Both the position numbers and the translations under genes were made by a program. From positions 1-10,101 of the forward strand of contig CAZXOP010000067.1 of NCBI GenBank assembly GCA_964642235.1: a stretch of DNA of 10,101 nucleotides, written 5' to 3'. Origin of the DNA: CAYSND01 sp964642235. GTDB lineage: Bacteria > Bacteroidota > Bacteroidia > Bacteroidales > UBA932. Shown here piece after piece: positions 1-7,785 of this stretch. The stretch's first letter is position 1, and the number at the start of each line of letters is the position of its first letter. The notes beneath the pieces were generated by a model that was given only the letters and a program-made list of their open reading frames with translations, did no database searches and was not told where the DNA came from.

Positions 1-1
1 T

Positions 2-1309
2 CTACTTCTGCCTCATATAGATCTGGATGGGGCACCCGTTGAAATCGAAATGGCTACGGAGTTTGTTCTCTAAGAATCTTTTATAAGGCTCTTTGACATA
101 TTGGGGGAGGTTACAGAAAAATGCAAATGAGGGGGAACGGGTCGGGAGCTGTGTTATGAATTTAATCTTCACATATTTCCCTTTGGTAGCGGGGGGAGGG
201 TAATTCTCTATCTCAGGGAGCATTATCTCATTGAGTTGAGAGGTGGAAATCTTACGGTAGTAATTCTCGGAGACCTTAGAAACAGCATCGAGTACATCCA
301 GTATCCTCTGCTTATTGACAACTGAGGTAAATACGAGAGGAATATCAATAAAAGTACCCATACGCTCCTTAATGGCTGCAGTATATTCTTTCATTGTATT
401 ACTCTCTTTTTCAATAAGATCCCATTTATTAACTACCACCACACACCCCTTTTTATTCCTTACCACCAAATTAAATATCGCCATATCTTGCGCCTCAACC
501 CCTGTTTGGGCATCAAGCATAAGAATACAGATATCGGCATTTTCTATCGCACGGATAGAGCGCATTACAGAATAAAACTCCAAGTCCTCTTTAACCTTAG
601 TCTTTTTTCGAAGCCCCGCAGTATCAATAAGGGTAAATTCATGACCGAATTTATTATAATAAGACTCAATGGAGTCCCTTGTGGTCCCTGCAATAGGGGT
701 AACAATATTTCTCTCCTCCCCTAAAAGGGCATTGGTCAATGAAGATTTTCCGACATTTGGTTTCCCAATGATGGCAACTCGGGGTATTTGCTTCTCCTCT
801 TCAGACTTTTGCTCCTCTGTTGGAAGTTTTCCAATAACTACATCCAACAACTCCCCTGTTCCACTCCCATTCGCCGAGGAGATATTTATAGGATCCCCAA
901 GTCCAAGTGAATAAAATTCATATACATCAAACATCTTGGCACCCGAATCTACTTTATTCACAGTCAATATAACGGGCTTATCAGTCTGACGTAAAATTCT
1001 CGCAATATCCTGGTCGAAATCGGTAATTCCTGTCCCTACTTCCACTAAAAAGAGTATAATATCTGCCTCTTCGATAGCGAGTAACACCTGTTTACGAATC
1101 TCCTCTTCGAAGATATCATCAGTATTAGTGGTATATCCCCCTGTGTCAACTACTGAAAACTCTCTACCACACCATTCACATTTCCCATAGTGGCGATCTC
1201 TTGTAACCCCCTCTATTTCATCCACTATCGCTTGTCTCATTCCGACAAGGCGATTAAATAAGGTCGATTTCCCGACATTCGGACGACCAACAATTGCCAC
1301 TATACTCAT
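2..1309 (-). CDS. der: Ribosome biogenesis GTPase Der (EngA)
   Basis: Der is a cytoplasmic tandem GTPase that binds the 50S subunit and is needed for its late assembly. The 435-residue product has two complete G domains. The first has the P-loop GRPNVGKST at 8-16, DTGG at 55-58 and NKVD at 118-121. The second has GKPNVGKSS at 182-190, DTAG at 229-232 and NKWD at 294-297. A basic KH-like domain follows from about 350 to the end. Length and order fit the family, and the gene is complete: its TAG stop is at 4-2. The ATG at 1309-1307 is chosen because it starts directly before the first G domain and has an AAGGAG ribosome site 7 bases upstream. The start overlaps the stop of the small upstream gene (ATGA), so the two are probably translationally coupled. 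Identification is essentially certain. Confidence 0.97.
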   Translation of the reverse strand: MSIVAIVGRPNVGKSTLFNRLVGMRQAIVDEIEGVTRDRHYGKCEWCGREFSVVDTGGYTTNTDDIFEEEIRKQVLLAIEEADIILFLVEVGTGITDFDQDIARILRQTDKPVILTVNKVDSGAKMFDVYEFYSLGLGDPINISSANGSGTGELLDVVIGKLPTEEQKSEEEKQIPRVAIIGKPNVGKSSLTNALLGEERNIVTPIAGTTRDSIESYYNKFGHEFTLIDTAGLRKKTKVKEDLEFYSVMRSIRAIENADICILMLDAQTGVEAQDMAIFNLVVRNKKGCVVVVNKWDLIEKESNTMKEYTAAIKERMGTFIDIPLVFTSVVNKQRILDVLDAVSKVSENYYRKISTSQLNEIMLPEIENYPPPATKGKYVKIKFITQLPTRSPSFAFFCNLPQYVKEPYKRFLENKLRSHFDFNGCPIQIYMRQK

Positions 1310-1581
1310 TTTTTATCTCCTTCTGAAAAAATATCATTATTACATATATCGCTACAGCTCCCACACAAATCATCCCCACAATCCTCTTGGGCACCCTTCT
1401 TCCTCTTTTTCCCCCAAAGCCTTAGTTCTGCCTCCTTGGCACATATAATCCCCTCTTTTCTCATCGCTTTATTATGAGAAATCTCAGAGTCCGGAAAGGG
1501 TTTTTTACGGAATATTATATTGAATGAGAGTAAAAAAACAGAGACTCCTACCAATACAAGTGCTGCCCACAAAACTTCCAT
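1306..1581 (-). CDS. Small membrane-anchored protein with cysteine-rich tail, unknown function
   Basis: This encodes a 91-residue protein of unknown function. Residues 3-24 form one hydrophobic membrane segment, followed by basic RKK, so the bulk is probably cytoplasmic. The middle (about 35-58, containing HNKAMRKEG and a cysteine at 47) has the look of small Bacteroidota membrane proteins with a conserved GIxC-like motif; that is a recollection, not a search. A lysine-rich stretch (59-62) leads to an acidic tail with cysteines at 68, 73, 76 and 80 (C-x4-C-x2-C-x3-C), which could bind a metal or an Fe-S cluster. The stop overlaps the der start as ATGA and a promoter-like element lies just upstream, so it is probably the first gene of a two-gene operon with der. 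There is no Shine-Dalgarno site before its own ATG. The coding assignment is likely; any function is open. Confidence 0.68.
   Translation of the reverse strand: MEVLWAALVLVGVSVFLLSFNIIFRKKPFPDSEISHNKAMRKEGIICAKEAELRLWGKKRKKGAQEDCGDDLCGSCSDICNNDIFSEGDKK
1317..1322 (-). promoter_or_regulatory. Shine-Dalgarno site of der
   Basis: On the minus strand this reads AAGGAG and lies 7 bases before the der ATG, inside the 3' end of the upstream small gene. It is the only strong Shine-Dalgarno match I find in front of any gene here; the other starts have A- or T-rich leaders. It fixes the der start. Confidence 0.75.
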
Positions 1582-1605
1582 TTAGTTCGTTTTAAAATTC
1601 GGCAG

Positions 1606-1613
1606 CAAAAGTA
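1606..1613 (-). promoter_or_regulatory. Bacteroidota -7 promoter element before the small gene and der
   Basis: The minus strand reads TACTTTTG, an exact match to the Bacteroidota consensus TAnnTTTG. It would place transcription start roughly 20 bases before the small gene's ATG. No convincing -33 TTTG is seen at the usual distance. The rest of the 93-base gap (1582-1674) is AT-rich, and I see no clear terminator for the sulfatase in it. Confidence 0.55.
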
Positions 1614-1674
1614 CTGATTTTTTTCAACTTTTATAACTTAAAATCTGATTATAATATAAACACATGATGAGAGG

Positions 1675-3216
1675 TTATCGAATCTCATCCGGTAGTGGGC
1701 AGAGTTTTCCGGATCCCTTGAAAGAGGGGAGCTGGGCTTGAACTCTTCTTAGATGATTACTTAATTCCTTTGAAAGCCTCTTTACCATTCGAGGATTTTC
1801 AGCTGAAAGTTCATTTGTTTCGGAAATATCTTTGGTAATATTATATAACTCTTTTTTCCCCGATTCATAATAGTAAATCAATTTCCAATCCCCTAATCTG
1901 ATACTGCTGGTAGTCCCTATTCCGGGGCCCTCTGCATCCCAGCGGTTAGGGTAATGCCAGAACAAAGGGCGACTCTTAGAACCTCGCTTCCCCTCTAAAA
2001 GAGGGATAAAAGAGACTCCGTCGATGGGCTGTACTGTCTTTCTCTCCTTCACATTAGCCATATCGAGGAGTGTGGGGAAAAAGTCCTCTATGATAAGATA
2101 GTCATCACACTTGCTCCCAGGAGCGACTTTCCCTGACCATTTCACGATCATCGGTTCACGAATCCCCCCCTCATAAGCAGACCCTTTGCCACTTCGAAGT
2201 GGTGCATTCTGGATATGCATAGGGGGATCTCTCCAATAATCTGAGGCAGCAAGTCCGCCATTATCAGACATAAAGAGTATTATAGTATTGTCTTGCATTT
2301 TATTCTCCTCGAGCCACTCCATTAAATCGCCCAAACTCTTATCCATCCCCTCAACAAGGGCAGCATACGCTGCCTCTTTTTCAGAGAATCCAAGCTCAAT
2401 ATACTTTTGGTAAAAACGGAGGTCCTTATTAATAGGAACATGTATCGCATAGTGAGACATATGGAGGAAAAAGGGTTTGTTAAGGGCTTTAGCCCTGTCG
2501 AGAGCTTTTTTCGCCTCCAAGGTCAATGCCTCAGTAGCAAAAGTATCACTACCCCAATACTCCTCCAACCCCGGAATAGCAAAAGGGGAACTCTCCTTAC
2601 CGTCAGTTCGATTCCCAAAATTATCCTTTCCAAGATATGATGCAGGACCCCCTGCCGCATGCCCTGCTATATTGATATCAAAACCCAAATTTAGTGGAGA
2701 TTCACCGGGAGTACCCATTGCTCCCCAATGAGCCTTTCCGCAATGTATAGTGTAGTATCCGCTATTTTTTAGAAGTCTTGGTAATGGAGTTACTTGGTAT
2801 GTATGTGGGATTCCCCCCTCCTCACAAATACCATTCATATTCCAAACCGGAAAATCGAGCAAATCACTATGGGTATCCTGACTCTTATCCTTTCTGAGTG
2901 TCCAATTAGTTACCCTATGCCTCGCAGCATTCATCCCTGTAAGAAGGGAGACACGAGAGGGAGAAGAGACAGAACAGGCATAAGCCTGTGTAAATTGCAT
3001 CCCTTCGGAGGCTAACCTCTCCATGTTTGGAGTTTGAAATCTTTTATTAAAAGGGGTCGTCTCTTTCCAGAAAGGGAGTGATGTATCTTGCCACCCCATA
3101 TCGTCAACCATAAATAAGATTATATTGGGACGACTATCTGCCTGCTGGGCGTTTGCTGCTCCCATCCCCACAGAAGAGAGAAGAGAGAGAGAAATTAAAG
3201 CTTTTCTTTTGATCAT
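1675..3216 (-). CDS. Secreted type I (FGly) sulfatase, Ser-type
   Basis: This enzyme hydrolyses sulfate esters, probably on a host or algal glycan, in the periplasm or at the cell surface; the substrate cannot be told. The 513-residue product starts with a signal peptide (basic MIKRK, hydrophobic core, AxA cleavage after A23). The alkaline-phosphatase-like fold shows the metal ligands D38-D39 in MVDDMGW, the sulfatase signature SSPSR at 84-88 followed by LLTG, a CGKAHWG stretch at 159-165, H255 and H259, DNGG at 318-321, and K344 in an RSGKG stretch. S84 is the residue converted to formylglycine. A serine there implies an anaerobic radical-SAM maturase (anSME) encoded elsewhere. The gene follows the DUF4783-like gene by 19 bases, so they are probably co-transcribed. 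The ATG at 3216 is the only one that gives an intact signal peptide. The sulfatase superfamily is certain; the subfamily is not assigned. Confidence 0.95.
   Translation of the reverse strand: MIKRKALISLSLLSSVGMGAANAQQADSRPNIILFMVDDMGWQDTSLPFWKETTPFNKRFQTPNMERLASEGMQFTQAYACSVSSPSRVSLLTGMNAARHRVTNWTLRKDKSQDTHSDLLDFPVWNMNGICEEGGIPHTYQVTPLPRLLKNSGYYTIHCGKAHWGAMGTPGESPLNLGFDINIAGHAAGGPASYLGKDNFGNRTDGKESSPFAIPGLEEYWGSDTFATEALTLEAKKALDRAKALNKPFFLHMSHYAIHVPINKDLRFYQKYIELGFSEKEAAYAALVEGMDKSLGDLMEWLEENKMQDNTIILFMSDNGGLAASDYWRDPPMHIQNAPLRSGKGSAYEGGIREPMIVKWSGKVAPGSKCDDYLIIEDFFPTLLDMANVKERKTVQPIDGVSFIPLLEGKRGSKSRPLFWHYPNRWDAEGPGIGTTSSIRLGDWKLIYYYESGKKELYNITKDISETNELSAENPRMVKRLSKELSNHLRRVQAQLPSFKGSGKLCPLPDEIR
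3172..3194 (+). repeat. Purine tract with (AG)5 inside the sulfatase signal-peptide codons
   Basis: These 23 consecutive purines, including five uninterrupted AG units at 3182-3191, read as a CT-rich tract on the coding strand. They specify roughly residues 8-15 of the sulfatase leader, which is rich in Leu and Ser. The tract may be only a by-product of hydrophobic codon choice; slippage is possible but not shown. Confidence 0.5.
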
Positions 3217-3235
3217 AAATTTAAGGTTAAAGACC

Positions 3236-3631
3236 TTATTCTTTTTCTATCTTAATCTGTTGAATATTATTTCCTGATGAAGTAGTTCTCACATAAACAG
3301 TTACCCTAAAATTATCCCCTCCTGCCGTAAGATAACCCACTGCACATTTTATTGGGTGATTCCCACTCTTATGTACTATTGCAAAAGATTTAGGGGAGTA
3401 ATTGACAAAGAAGTTCCTAAGTATCTGTTTAGCTTGATTTTTACTACAGTCGGTATTATTTCCTAAAATATCTAATTCTAAATTATCAGCGAACCATGCA
3501 GATAGATTTTCGGCATTACCTTGCTCTATATATTTAGATATAGGAACAAAAACATCCTGCTCATTCTGCTGTGCAGAAACTGTGAAAGGAATCAAAAAGG
3601 CTACTGAGAAAAGTAATAAACTACGAACCAT
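3236..3631 (-). CDS. Exported DUF4783-like protein, unknown function
   Basis: This encodes a 131-residue protein with a clear signal peptide: MVR, a hydrophobic core to about residue 17, and cleavage predicted after VSA at residue 20. The mature part is about 110 residues. Features such as LSAWFADNLEL, a QAKQILRNFF helix, YSPKSF, a GG-FRVTVYV strand and a final IQQIKIEKE agree with what I recall of DUF4783, a small Bacteroidota family with a probable NTF2-like alpha+beta fold, often found next to rlmH. Here it is divergent from rlmH across a promoter region, which supports the assignment. Two cysteines (62 and 96) could form a disulfide after export. It is the first gene of a probable unit with the sulfatase. 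No catalytic residues can be named, and the biochemical role is unknown. Confidence 0.88.
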   Translation of the reverse strand: MVRSLLLFSVAFLIPFTVSAQQNEQDVFVPISKYIEQGNAENLSAWFADNLELDILGNNTDCSKNQAKQILRNFFVNYSPKSFAIVHKSGNHPIKCAVGYLTAGGDNFRVTVYVRTTSSGNNIQQIKIEKE

Positions 3632-3642
3632 TATCTTTAAAT

Positions 3643-3673
3643 CAAATTTATAAAATAAGTAGCAAAATTCAAG
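3643..3673 (-). promoter_or_regulatory. Probable promoter of the DUF4783-sulfatase unit
   Basis: On the minus strand a -7 element TAAATTTG (3650-3643) matches TAnnTTTG. A CTTG (3673-3670), one mismatch from the -33 TTTG, lies 19 bases upstream. Start of transcription would be within about 10 bases of the ATG at 3631, giving a very short leader without a Shine-Dalgarno site. Confidence 0.55.
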
Positions 3674-3684
3674 CCAATCAAAAG

Positions 3685-3715
3685 TTTCAGAATTGATAGA
3701 ATAGTCTTACTTTTG
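3685..3715 (+). promoter_or_regulatory. Probable promoter of rlmH and the histidine kinase
   Basis: TACTTTTG at 3708-3715 matches the Bacteroidota -7 consensus exactly. TTTC at 3685-3688, one mismatch from TTTG, sits 19 bases upstream. The expected start is near 3720-3724, giving a leader of about 10-15 bases before the ATG at 3735. It lies back to back with the divergent DUF4783 promoter. Confidence 0.65.
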
Positions 3716-3734
3716 CAAGATAAATACCATTTTG

Positions 3735-4208
3735 ATGAAGATTACTTTTCTTACAGTTGGAAAAACAGACACCCCTTTCGTAAAGGAGGGGCTGGATATG
3801 TACGAAAAAAGAATACGTCATTATATTGGTTATCAGAGAATAGAGATTCCTGAGCTAAAAGGAGCCGGAGCATTAGGTAAAGAGCAGGTTAAAGAGAAAG
3901 AGGGTGAGCTTATACTAAAACAGATTTCCGATAGAGATGAAGTTATTCTTTTAGATGAAAGAGGAGAAAAGTTCACCTCAGTAACATGGGCACAAAATTT
4001 GGAAAAAAAGATGGTATCAGGGATTAAGAACTTAGTTTTTGTTGTAGGGGGAGCTTATGGTTTCTCAGAAAAAGTTTATCAGCGTTCAAACGGGAAACTC
4101 TCACTTTCAGATATGACTTTTTCTCATCAAATAATAAGAATTTTCTTTGCCGAACAGTTATATAGGGCTTTTACAATAATAAAGGGGGAACCTTACCATA
4201 ATGAATAA
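3735..4208 (+). CDS. rlmH: 23S rRNA (pseudouridine1915-N3)-methyltransferase RlmH
   Basis: RlmH is a dimeric SPOUT-class enzyme that uses S-adenosylmethionine to methylate pseudouridine 1915 in helix 69 of 23S rRNA, acting on the assembled 70S ribosome. The 157-residue product has the family length (E. coli about 155). Visible motifs are LLDERG at 72-77, the SAM-binding knot FVVGGAYGFS at 102-111, KLSLSDMT at 121-128, the helix with FFAEQLYRA at 137-145, and the terminal YHNE at 154-157. The ATG at 3735 is preferred to an in-frame TTG one codon upstream because MKI is the usual family start. No Shine-Dalgarno site is seen. The last 8 bases overlap the histidine kinase gene, so the kinase is probably expressed from the rlmH transcript. 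Identification is certain. Confidence 0.97.
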   Translation: MKITFLTVGKTDTPFVKEGLDMYEKRIRHYIGYQRIEIPELKGAGALGKEQVKEKEGELILKQISDRDEVILLDERGEKFTSVTWAQNLEKKMVSGIKNLVFVVGGAYGFSEKVYQRSNGKLSLSDMTFSHQIIRIFFAEQLYRAFTIIKGEPYHNE

Positions 4209-7200
4209 ATATTGGGAAAAAATAACAGAAGTATGCTTTCGTAACGGGACCACATTCCTGTTACTAATCAGTGCTCTATTTTTTGCCATCTCTTTTATTC
4301 AGGTTAAAGAGGATACGGCAGCCGAGGAGACTAAACAGGTCCAGAAAAGAATCATTTCAAGGCTAAACTCTCTCGAAAATTACGCCGAGAAAGCCCTAAA
4401 CGCCCCTGTAAATGAGTGGTTGGTATTAGACAAAGTTCCTGAAGATATGGTTCTTTATAAATACAATGCTGATACTCTCCAGAGTTGGGTAAACCTCTTC
4501 CCTATTAGCAATGATGAGGTGGACCTAATCCCCTTCTGGTATAGGATAAACGACTTGACTAATCGAAACCTTTTCAATACACCGTTAGCTTATATCGGGG
4601 ATGGGTATCAATATGTAAATCTCGGCTCATCCTGGTATGTCGTTAAAATATATAAAAAGGAGAATGTGAAGGTGGTGGCAGGTCTCGAAATTAAAACCGA
4701 TTATACCTCTGAAAACTCTCTCCTTAGTAATAAAGTAAACGACAAACTCGGACTTGATAAACATTACACCACCGTTCCATTAAACACGGATATAGCCAAT
4801 GTGGTCTTTACTAAAGAAGGAGAGCCTCTCTTCTCTATAGTCACCAATGTACCGCTAACATATCAAGAGCCAAACTCCATATTTAAGTGGGTAGCTCTGC
4901 TCTTCGCCATCTTAGCTTCATTCTTCCACCTATATGTTAAAAGGAGTACCAAATCTTTCTCAGTGGTTATATTTACTCTCCTCATTTCAAGGATCTTAAT
5001 GTCTATATTGGCGAAACCACTTGAGTTAGACTCCCCCTTCTTTTCCCCTACCCTTTACGCAGACGCAGGGCTATTTAACTCCCTTGGGGATCTACTTCTA
5101 AACCACCTGATACTCTTTTTAGCAATACTTGCTATCTTCTTTATGCGCAAAAAAATCTTTAGATTTTATGCATTAGCCAATAATAAGAAAAAGAAAATTA
5201 CCACCTTAGGTTTAATTCTTATCCCCACATTCTTAGTTATCTATATTCACTTTACCCTAAGGTCATTAATACTTAACTCCGGCATTGTTCTCGAATTATA
5301 TAGACTTGAGGAGATCTCTATTTATACCATATTAGTCTATTTTTCATACGCACTTCTCTTTATTGCCTTACTTTTCAGTCTTCAACTGATAAACATTGTC
5401 TCTAGAAAGAAGTATAGACGTTCTATGTTTGCTCCGAAAAAAGTAATTGCCTTTATTTTAATCATATCACTCTATTGTGTCGGGATAATAAGTATCTATG
5501 GATTCAAAAGAGAGTTTGAAAGGAACAGGGTATTAACCAATAAACTCTCTGTCCAAAGAGATATTTCGCTTGAGTTACAGCTTCGAACCATTGAGAGTCA
5601 TATTGCCTCAGATCCGTTAATAAGATTACTCACAAGCGCTCCTCACGGCACAGAGATGATAGAGAGCAGACTTAATGAGCTTTACCTCTGGAATGTACTA
5701 CAGAAATATAATTTAAGGATTACTGTCTGCAAAGAGAACGACAAGCTTATTACAGAGAACTACTCTTACCCTGTTGACTGTTTCGACTTCTTTAATAGAG
5801 AGATCATTGGAAAATATGGAATCCCCTTAGCAAATCGTTCAGCATTTTACTTCGTAAATAATTATAAGAGCAGAATAAGTTATATCGGAGCATTTAGTTT
5901 TCTAAAACCTGATGGGTGGTACACTCTATTTATTGAGATAGACTCAAAAATCGCAAGCGAAGCAATAGGGTACCCCTCCCTGCTTTTAGACACTAAAAAC
6001 AAAAATGATAGCAGAGTCCCTACGAACTACTCTTATGCAAAATATTTTGATGGTAAATTAACCTCTTATAAAGGGAGGTATAATTATTCGGTAGAACTCG
6101 ATGAGGATATAAAAAACAACTACTATTTTACAACCAAAAATGGGTATGTCCACTTTATAAATAACATATTCGACGATAATGTTATAGTAGTAAGTAGAAA
6201 AGCCCGTACCTTCCTCCCTTATCTTGTATTTTACTCATATATAGTTCTCTTTTTCGGAGGGACAATATTTCTTTTAACACGATTTAGGAGGGAAAAGAAG
6301 AAAGGGGACAATTTTATCTCTCCATCACAATCCTTCAGAAGGAAAATAACGTATCTCTTGGTTGCAGCAATGGTCTTCTCATTAATTGCAATGGGGATAG
6401 GGAGCGTTATACTTATTTTGAATGTAATAAACGAGAATAATAGAATCCAGATGGAAGAGAAGCTGCATACTGTACAGACAACTCTCTCCGAAATGTGCAA
6501 ATATGCACAAGAATACAATGAGATAAATACTATGGAGATGTTTAATGCAATGGATAAAGTTGCCAACAACACCCAAGTCGATATTAATCTCTACAACCCT
6601 TTCGGCACACTTATTCGCTCCACTAAACCTGAAGTCTTCGACCAGTATTTAGTCAGTACAAGAATAGACCCTGTCGCCTACTATAATATAATCATTGAGA
6701 CCAAGCGCCAATTTATAAATAAAGAGAAAATTGCAAACCTCTCATATTTCTCCCTATACGCCCCTATTTTCAACATAAACGGGAAGATGGTGGCAATAGC
6801 CAATATACCCTATTTCCTAAACAATTCAGAGTTTCAATCAGACGCCTCTTCTATAGTAGCAGCAGTTATAAACCTCTATCTGCTTCTACTCCTTGCTACC
6901 ATTTTATTAGGAACCACTTTCTCTAACTCCTTAACAAGACCGCTGACAGCACTAAGTAAGCGAATGAGGGAGATAGACGTCTCTAAAAAGGCAGAACACA
7001 TTAATTATAAGGGGAAGGATGAACTTGGAGTACTCGTAAGGGCATATAATAAAATGGTGGATGATCTTGAAGCAAGTACCCAGCAACTTGCCCAGAGTGA
7101 GAGGGAACAGGCCTGGAGGGAGATGGCAAGACAAATTGCACATGAGATAAAAAATCCACTCACCCCGATGAAACTCAGTATTCAACACCTCATCAGAATG

Positions 7201-7785
7201 AAACAACAGGATGTACCGGGATGGGAAGATAAGCTTGACGAACTTGCCTCCTCTCTTATAGAGCAGATAGATATTTTATCTGATACCGCCACAGAGTTTT
7301 CAAGTTTTGCGAAATTCTATAATGAGGAGAGTAGTGTAATCGATTTAAATGGCCTTTTAAAAGAGCAGTTTATCCTCTTTAACAATAGGGAAAATATTAC
7401 ATTTACTTTCGACTCTCACTTCGAGGTGGCATATATTTTCGCTAAAAAGAGCCAAGTTACCAGAGCACTTGTTAATCTTATCTCCAACGGCATTCAAGCT
7501 ATTGAGCATAAAAGAGATGGATATATCAGAATGACTCTGAGTGAGGATGGTGATTTTTACAAAGTCGAAATAGAGGATAATGGTACAGGTGTAAGTCCTG
7601 ATAATACCCATAAATTATTTAAGCCTAATTTTACCACCAAAAGCGGAGGGACAGGGCTCGGTTTGGCTATCTGTAAGAACATTGTTGACCAGAGTCAAGG
7701 TACCATTGGGTATAAGACATCAGAACTCGGCGGTGCAAACTTCTTTATTCGTTTACCGAAATATATGCATAGTTACAATGGTTAG
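4201..7785 (+). CDS. Large polytopic sensor histidine kinase, NtrY-like
   Basis: This inner-membrane histidine kinase has 1194 residues, much larger than most. From hydrophobicity I see about ten membrane segments: near 17-33, 230-246, 253-271, 296-315, 333-353, 373-396, 415-433, 672-692, 716-740 and 886-907. They leave three long soluble, probably extracytoplasmic regions: about 34-229, 434-671 and 741-885. A HAMP domain follows (about 903-960, with RPL at 913-915 and DELG at 940-943). The kinase core has the phospho-accepting H981 in AHEIKNPLTP, the N box NLISNG at 1092-1097, DNGTG at 1126-1130 and GGTGLGL at 1149-1155. The HEIKNPLTP form is typical of NtrY-like kinases. The start overlaps rlmH by 8 bases, with a weak AAAGGGGG about 12 bases upstream. 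It converges with an NtrC-class regulator, its likely partner. The ligand is unknown; I recognise no named sensor domain. Confidence 0.95.
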   Translation: MNKYWEKITEVCFRNGTTFLLLISALFFAISFIQVKEDTAAEETKQVQKRIISRLNSLENYAEKALNAPVNEWLVLDKVPEDMVLYKYNADTLQSWVNLFPISNDEVDLIPFWYRINDLTNRNLFNTPLAYIGDGYQYVNLGSSWYVVKIYKKENVKVVAGLEIKTDYTSENSLLSNKVNDKLGLDKHYTTVPLNTDIANVVFTKEGEPLFSIVTNVPLTYQEPNSIFKWVALLFAILASFFHLYVKRSTKSFSVVIFTLLISRILMSILAKPLELDSPFFSPTLYADAGLFNSLGDLLLNHLILFLAILAIFFMRKKIFRFYALANNKKKKITTLGLILIPTFLVIYIHFTLRSLILNSGIVLELYRLEEISIYTILVYFSYALLFIALLFSLQLINIVSRKKYRRSMFAPKKVIAFILIISLYCVGIISIYGFKREFERNRVLTNKLSVQRDISLELQLRTIESHIASDPLIRLLTSAPHGTEMIESRLNELYLWNVLQKYNLRITVCKENDKLITENYSYPVDCFDFFNREIIGKYGIPLANRSAFYFVNNYKSRISYIGAFSFLKPDGWYTLFIEIDSKIASEAIGYPSLLLDTKNKNDSRVPTNYSYAKYFDGKLTSYKGRYNYSVELDEDIKNNYYFTTKNGYVHFINNIFDDNVIVVSRKARTFLPYLVFYSYIVLFFGGTIFLLTRFRREKKKGDNFISPSQSFRRKITYLLVAAMVFSLIAMGIGSVILILNVINENNRIQMEEKLHTVQTTLSEMCKYAQEYNEINTMEMFNAMDKVANNTQVDINLYNPFGTLIRSTKPEVFDQYLVSTRIDPVAYYNIIIETKRQFINKEKIANLSYFSLYAPIFNINGKMVAIANIPYFLNNSEFQSDASSIVAAVINLYLLLLLATILLGTTFSNSLTRPLTALSKRMREIDVSKKAEHINYKGKDELGVLVRAYNKMVDDLEASTQQLAQSEREQAWREMARQIAHEIKNPLTPMKLSIQHLIRMKQQDVPGWEDKLDELASSLIEQIDILSDTATEFSSFAKFYNEESSVIDLNGLLKEQFILFNNRENITFTFDSHFEVAYIFAKKSQVTRALVNLISNGIQAIEHKRDGYIRMTLSEDGDFYKVEIEDNGTGVSPDNTHKLFKPNFTTKSGGTGLGLAICKNIVDQSQGTIGYKTSELGGANFFIRLPKYMHSYNG

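Noticed and set aside
213..218. Residues 213-218 (GAFTSA) of the regulator, encoded near 8304-8321, as evidence of a non-functional sigma-54 loop (positions given here are residue numbers)
   Set aside because: The critical Phe and Thr are kept, and to my recollection Ser in the fifth position occurs in other active members of the family, so loss of function cannot be claimed.
315..914. Several open frames on the plus strand opposite der
   Set aside because: They are antisense to a complete, highly conserved GTPase and encode no recognisable motif.
1631..1654. TTATAA ... TTATAA inverted repeat as a terminator for the sulfatase
   Set aside because: TTATAA is self-complementary, the stem would be only six A-T pairs and no U-tract follows in the right place.
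2402..2409. TACTTTTG on the plus strand inside the sulfatase gene, a possible antisense promoter
   Set aside because: No TTTG is present at the -33 distance and no gene follows; one such octamer by chance in about 20 kb of AT-rich double-stranded sequence is expected.
3732..3734. TTG start of rlmH one codon upstream
   Set aside because: The next codon is ATG and MKI is the usual start; there is no ribosome site favouring TTG.
6231..7611. Open frames of 64-113 codons on the minus strand inside the kinase gene
   Set aside because: They lie opposite the membrane, HAMP and kinase codons of a clear gene and have no promoter, ribosome site or family resemblance.
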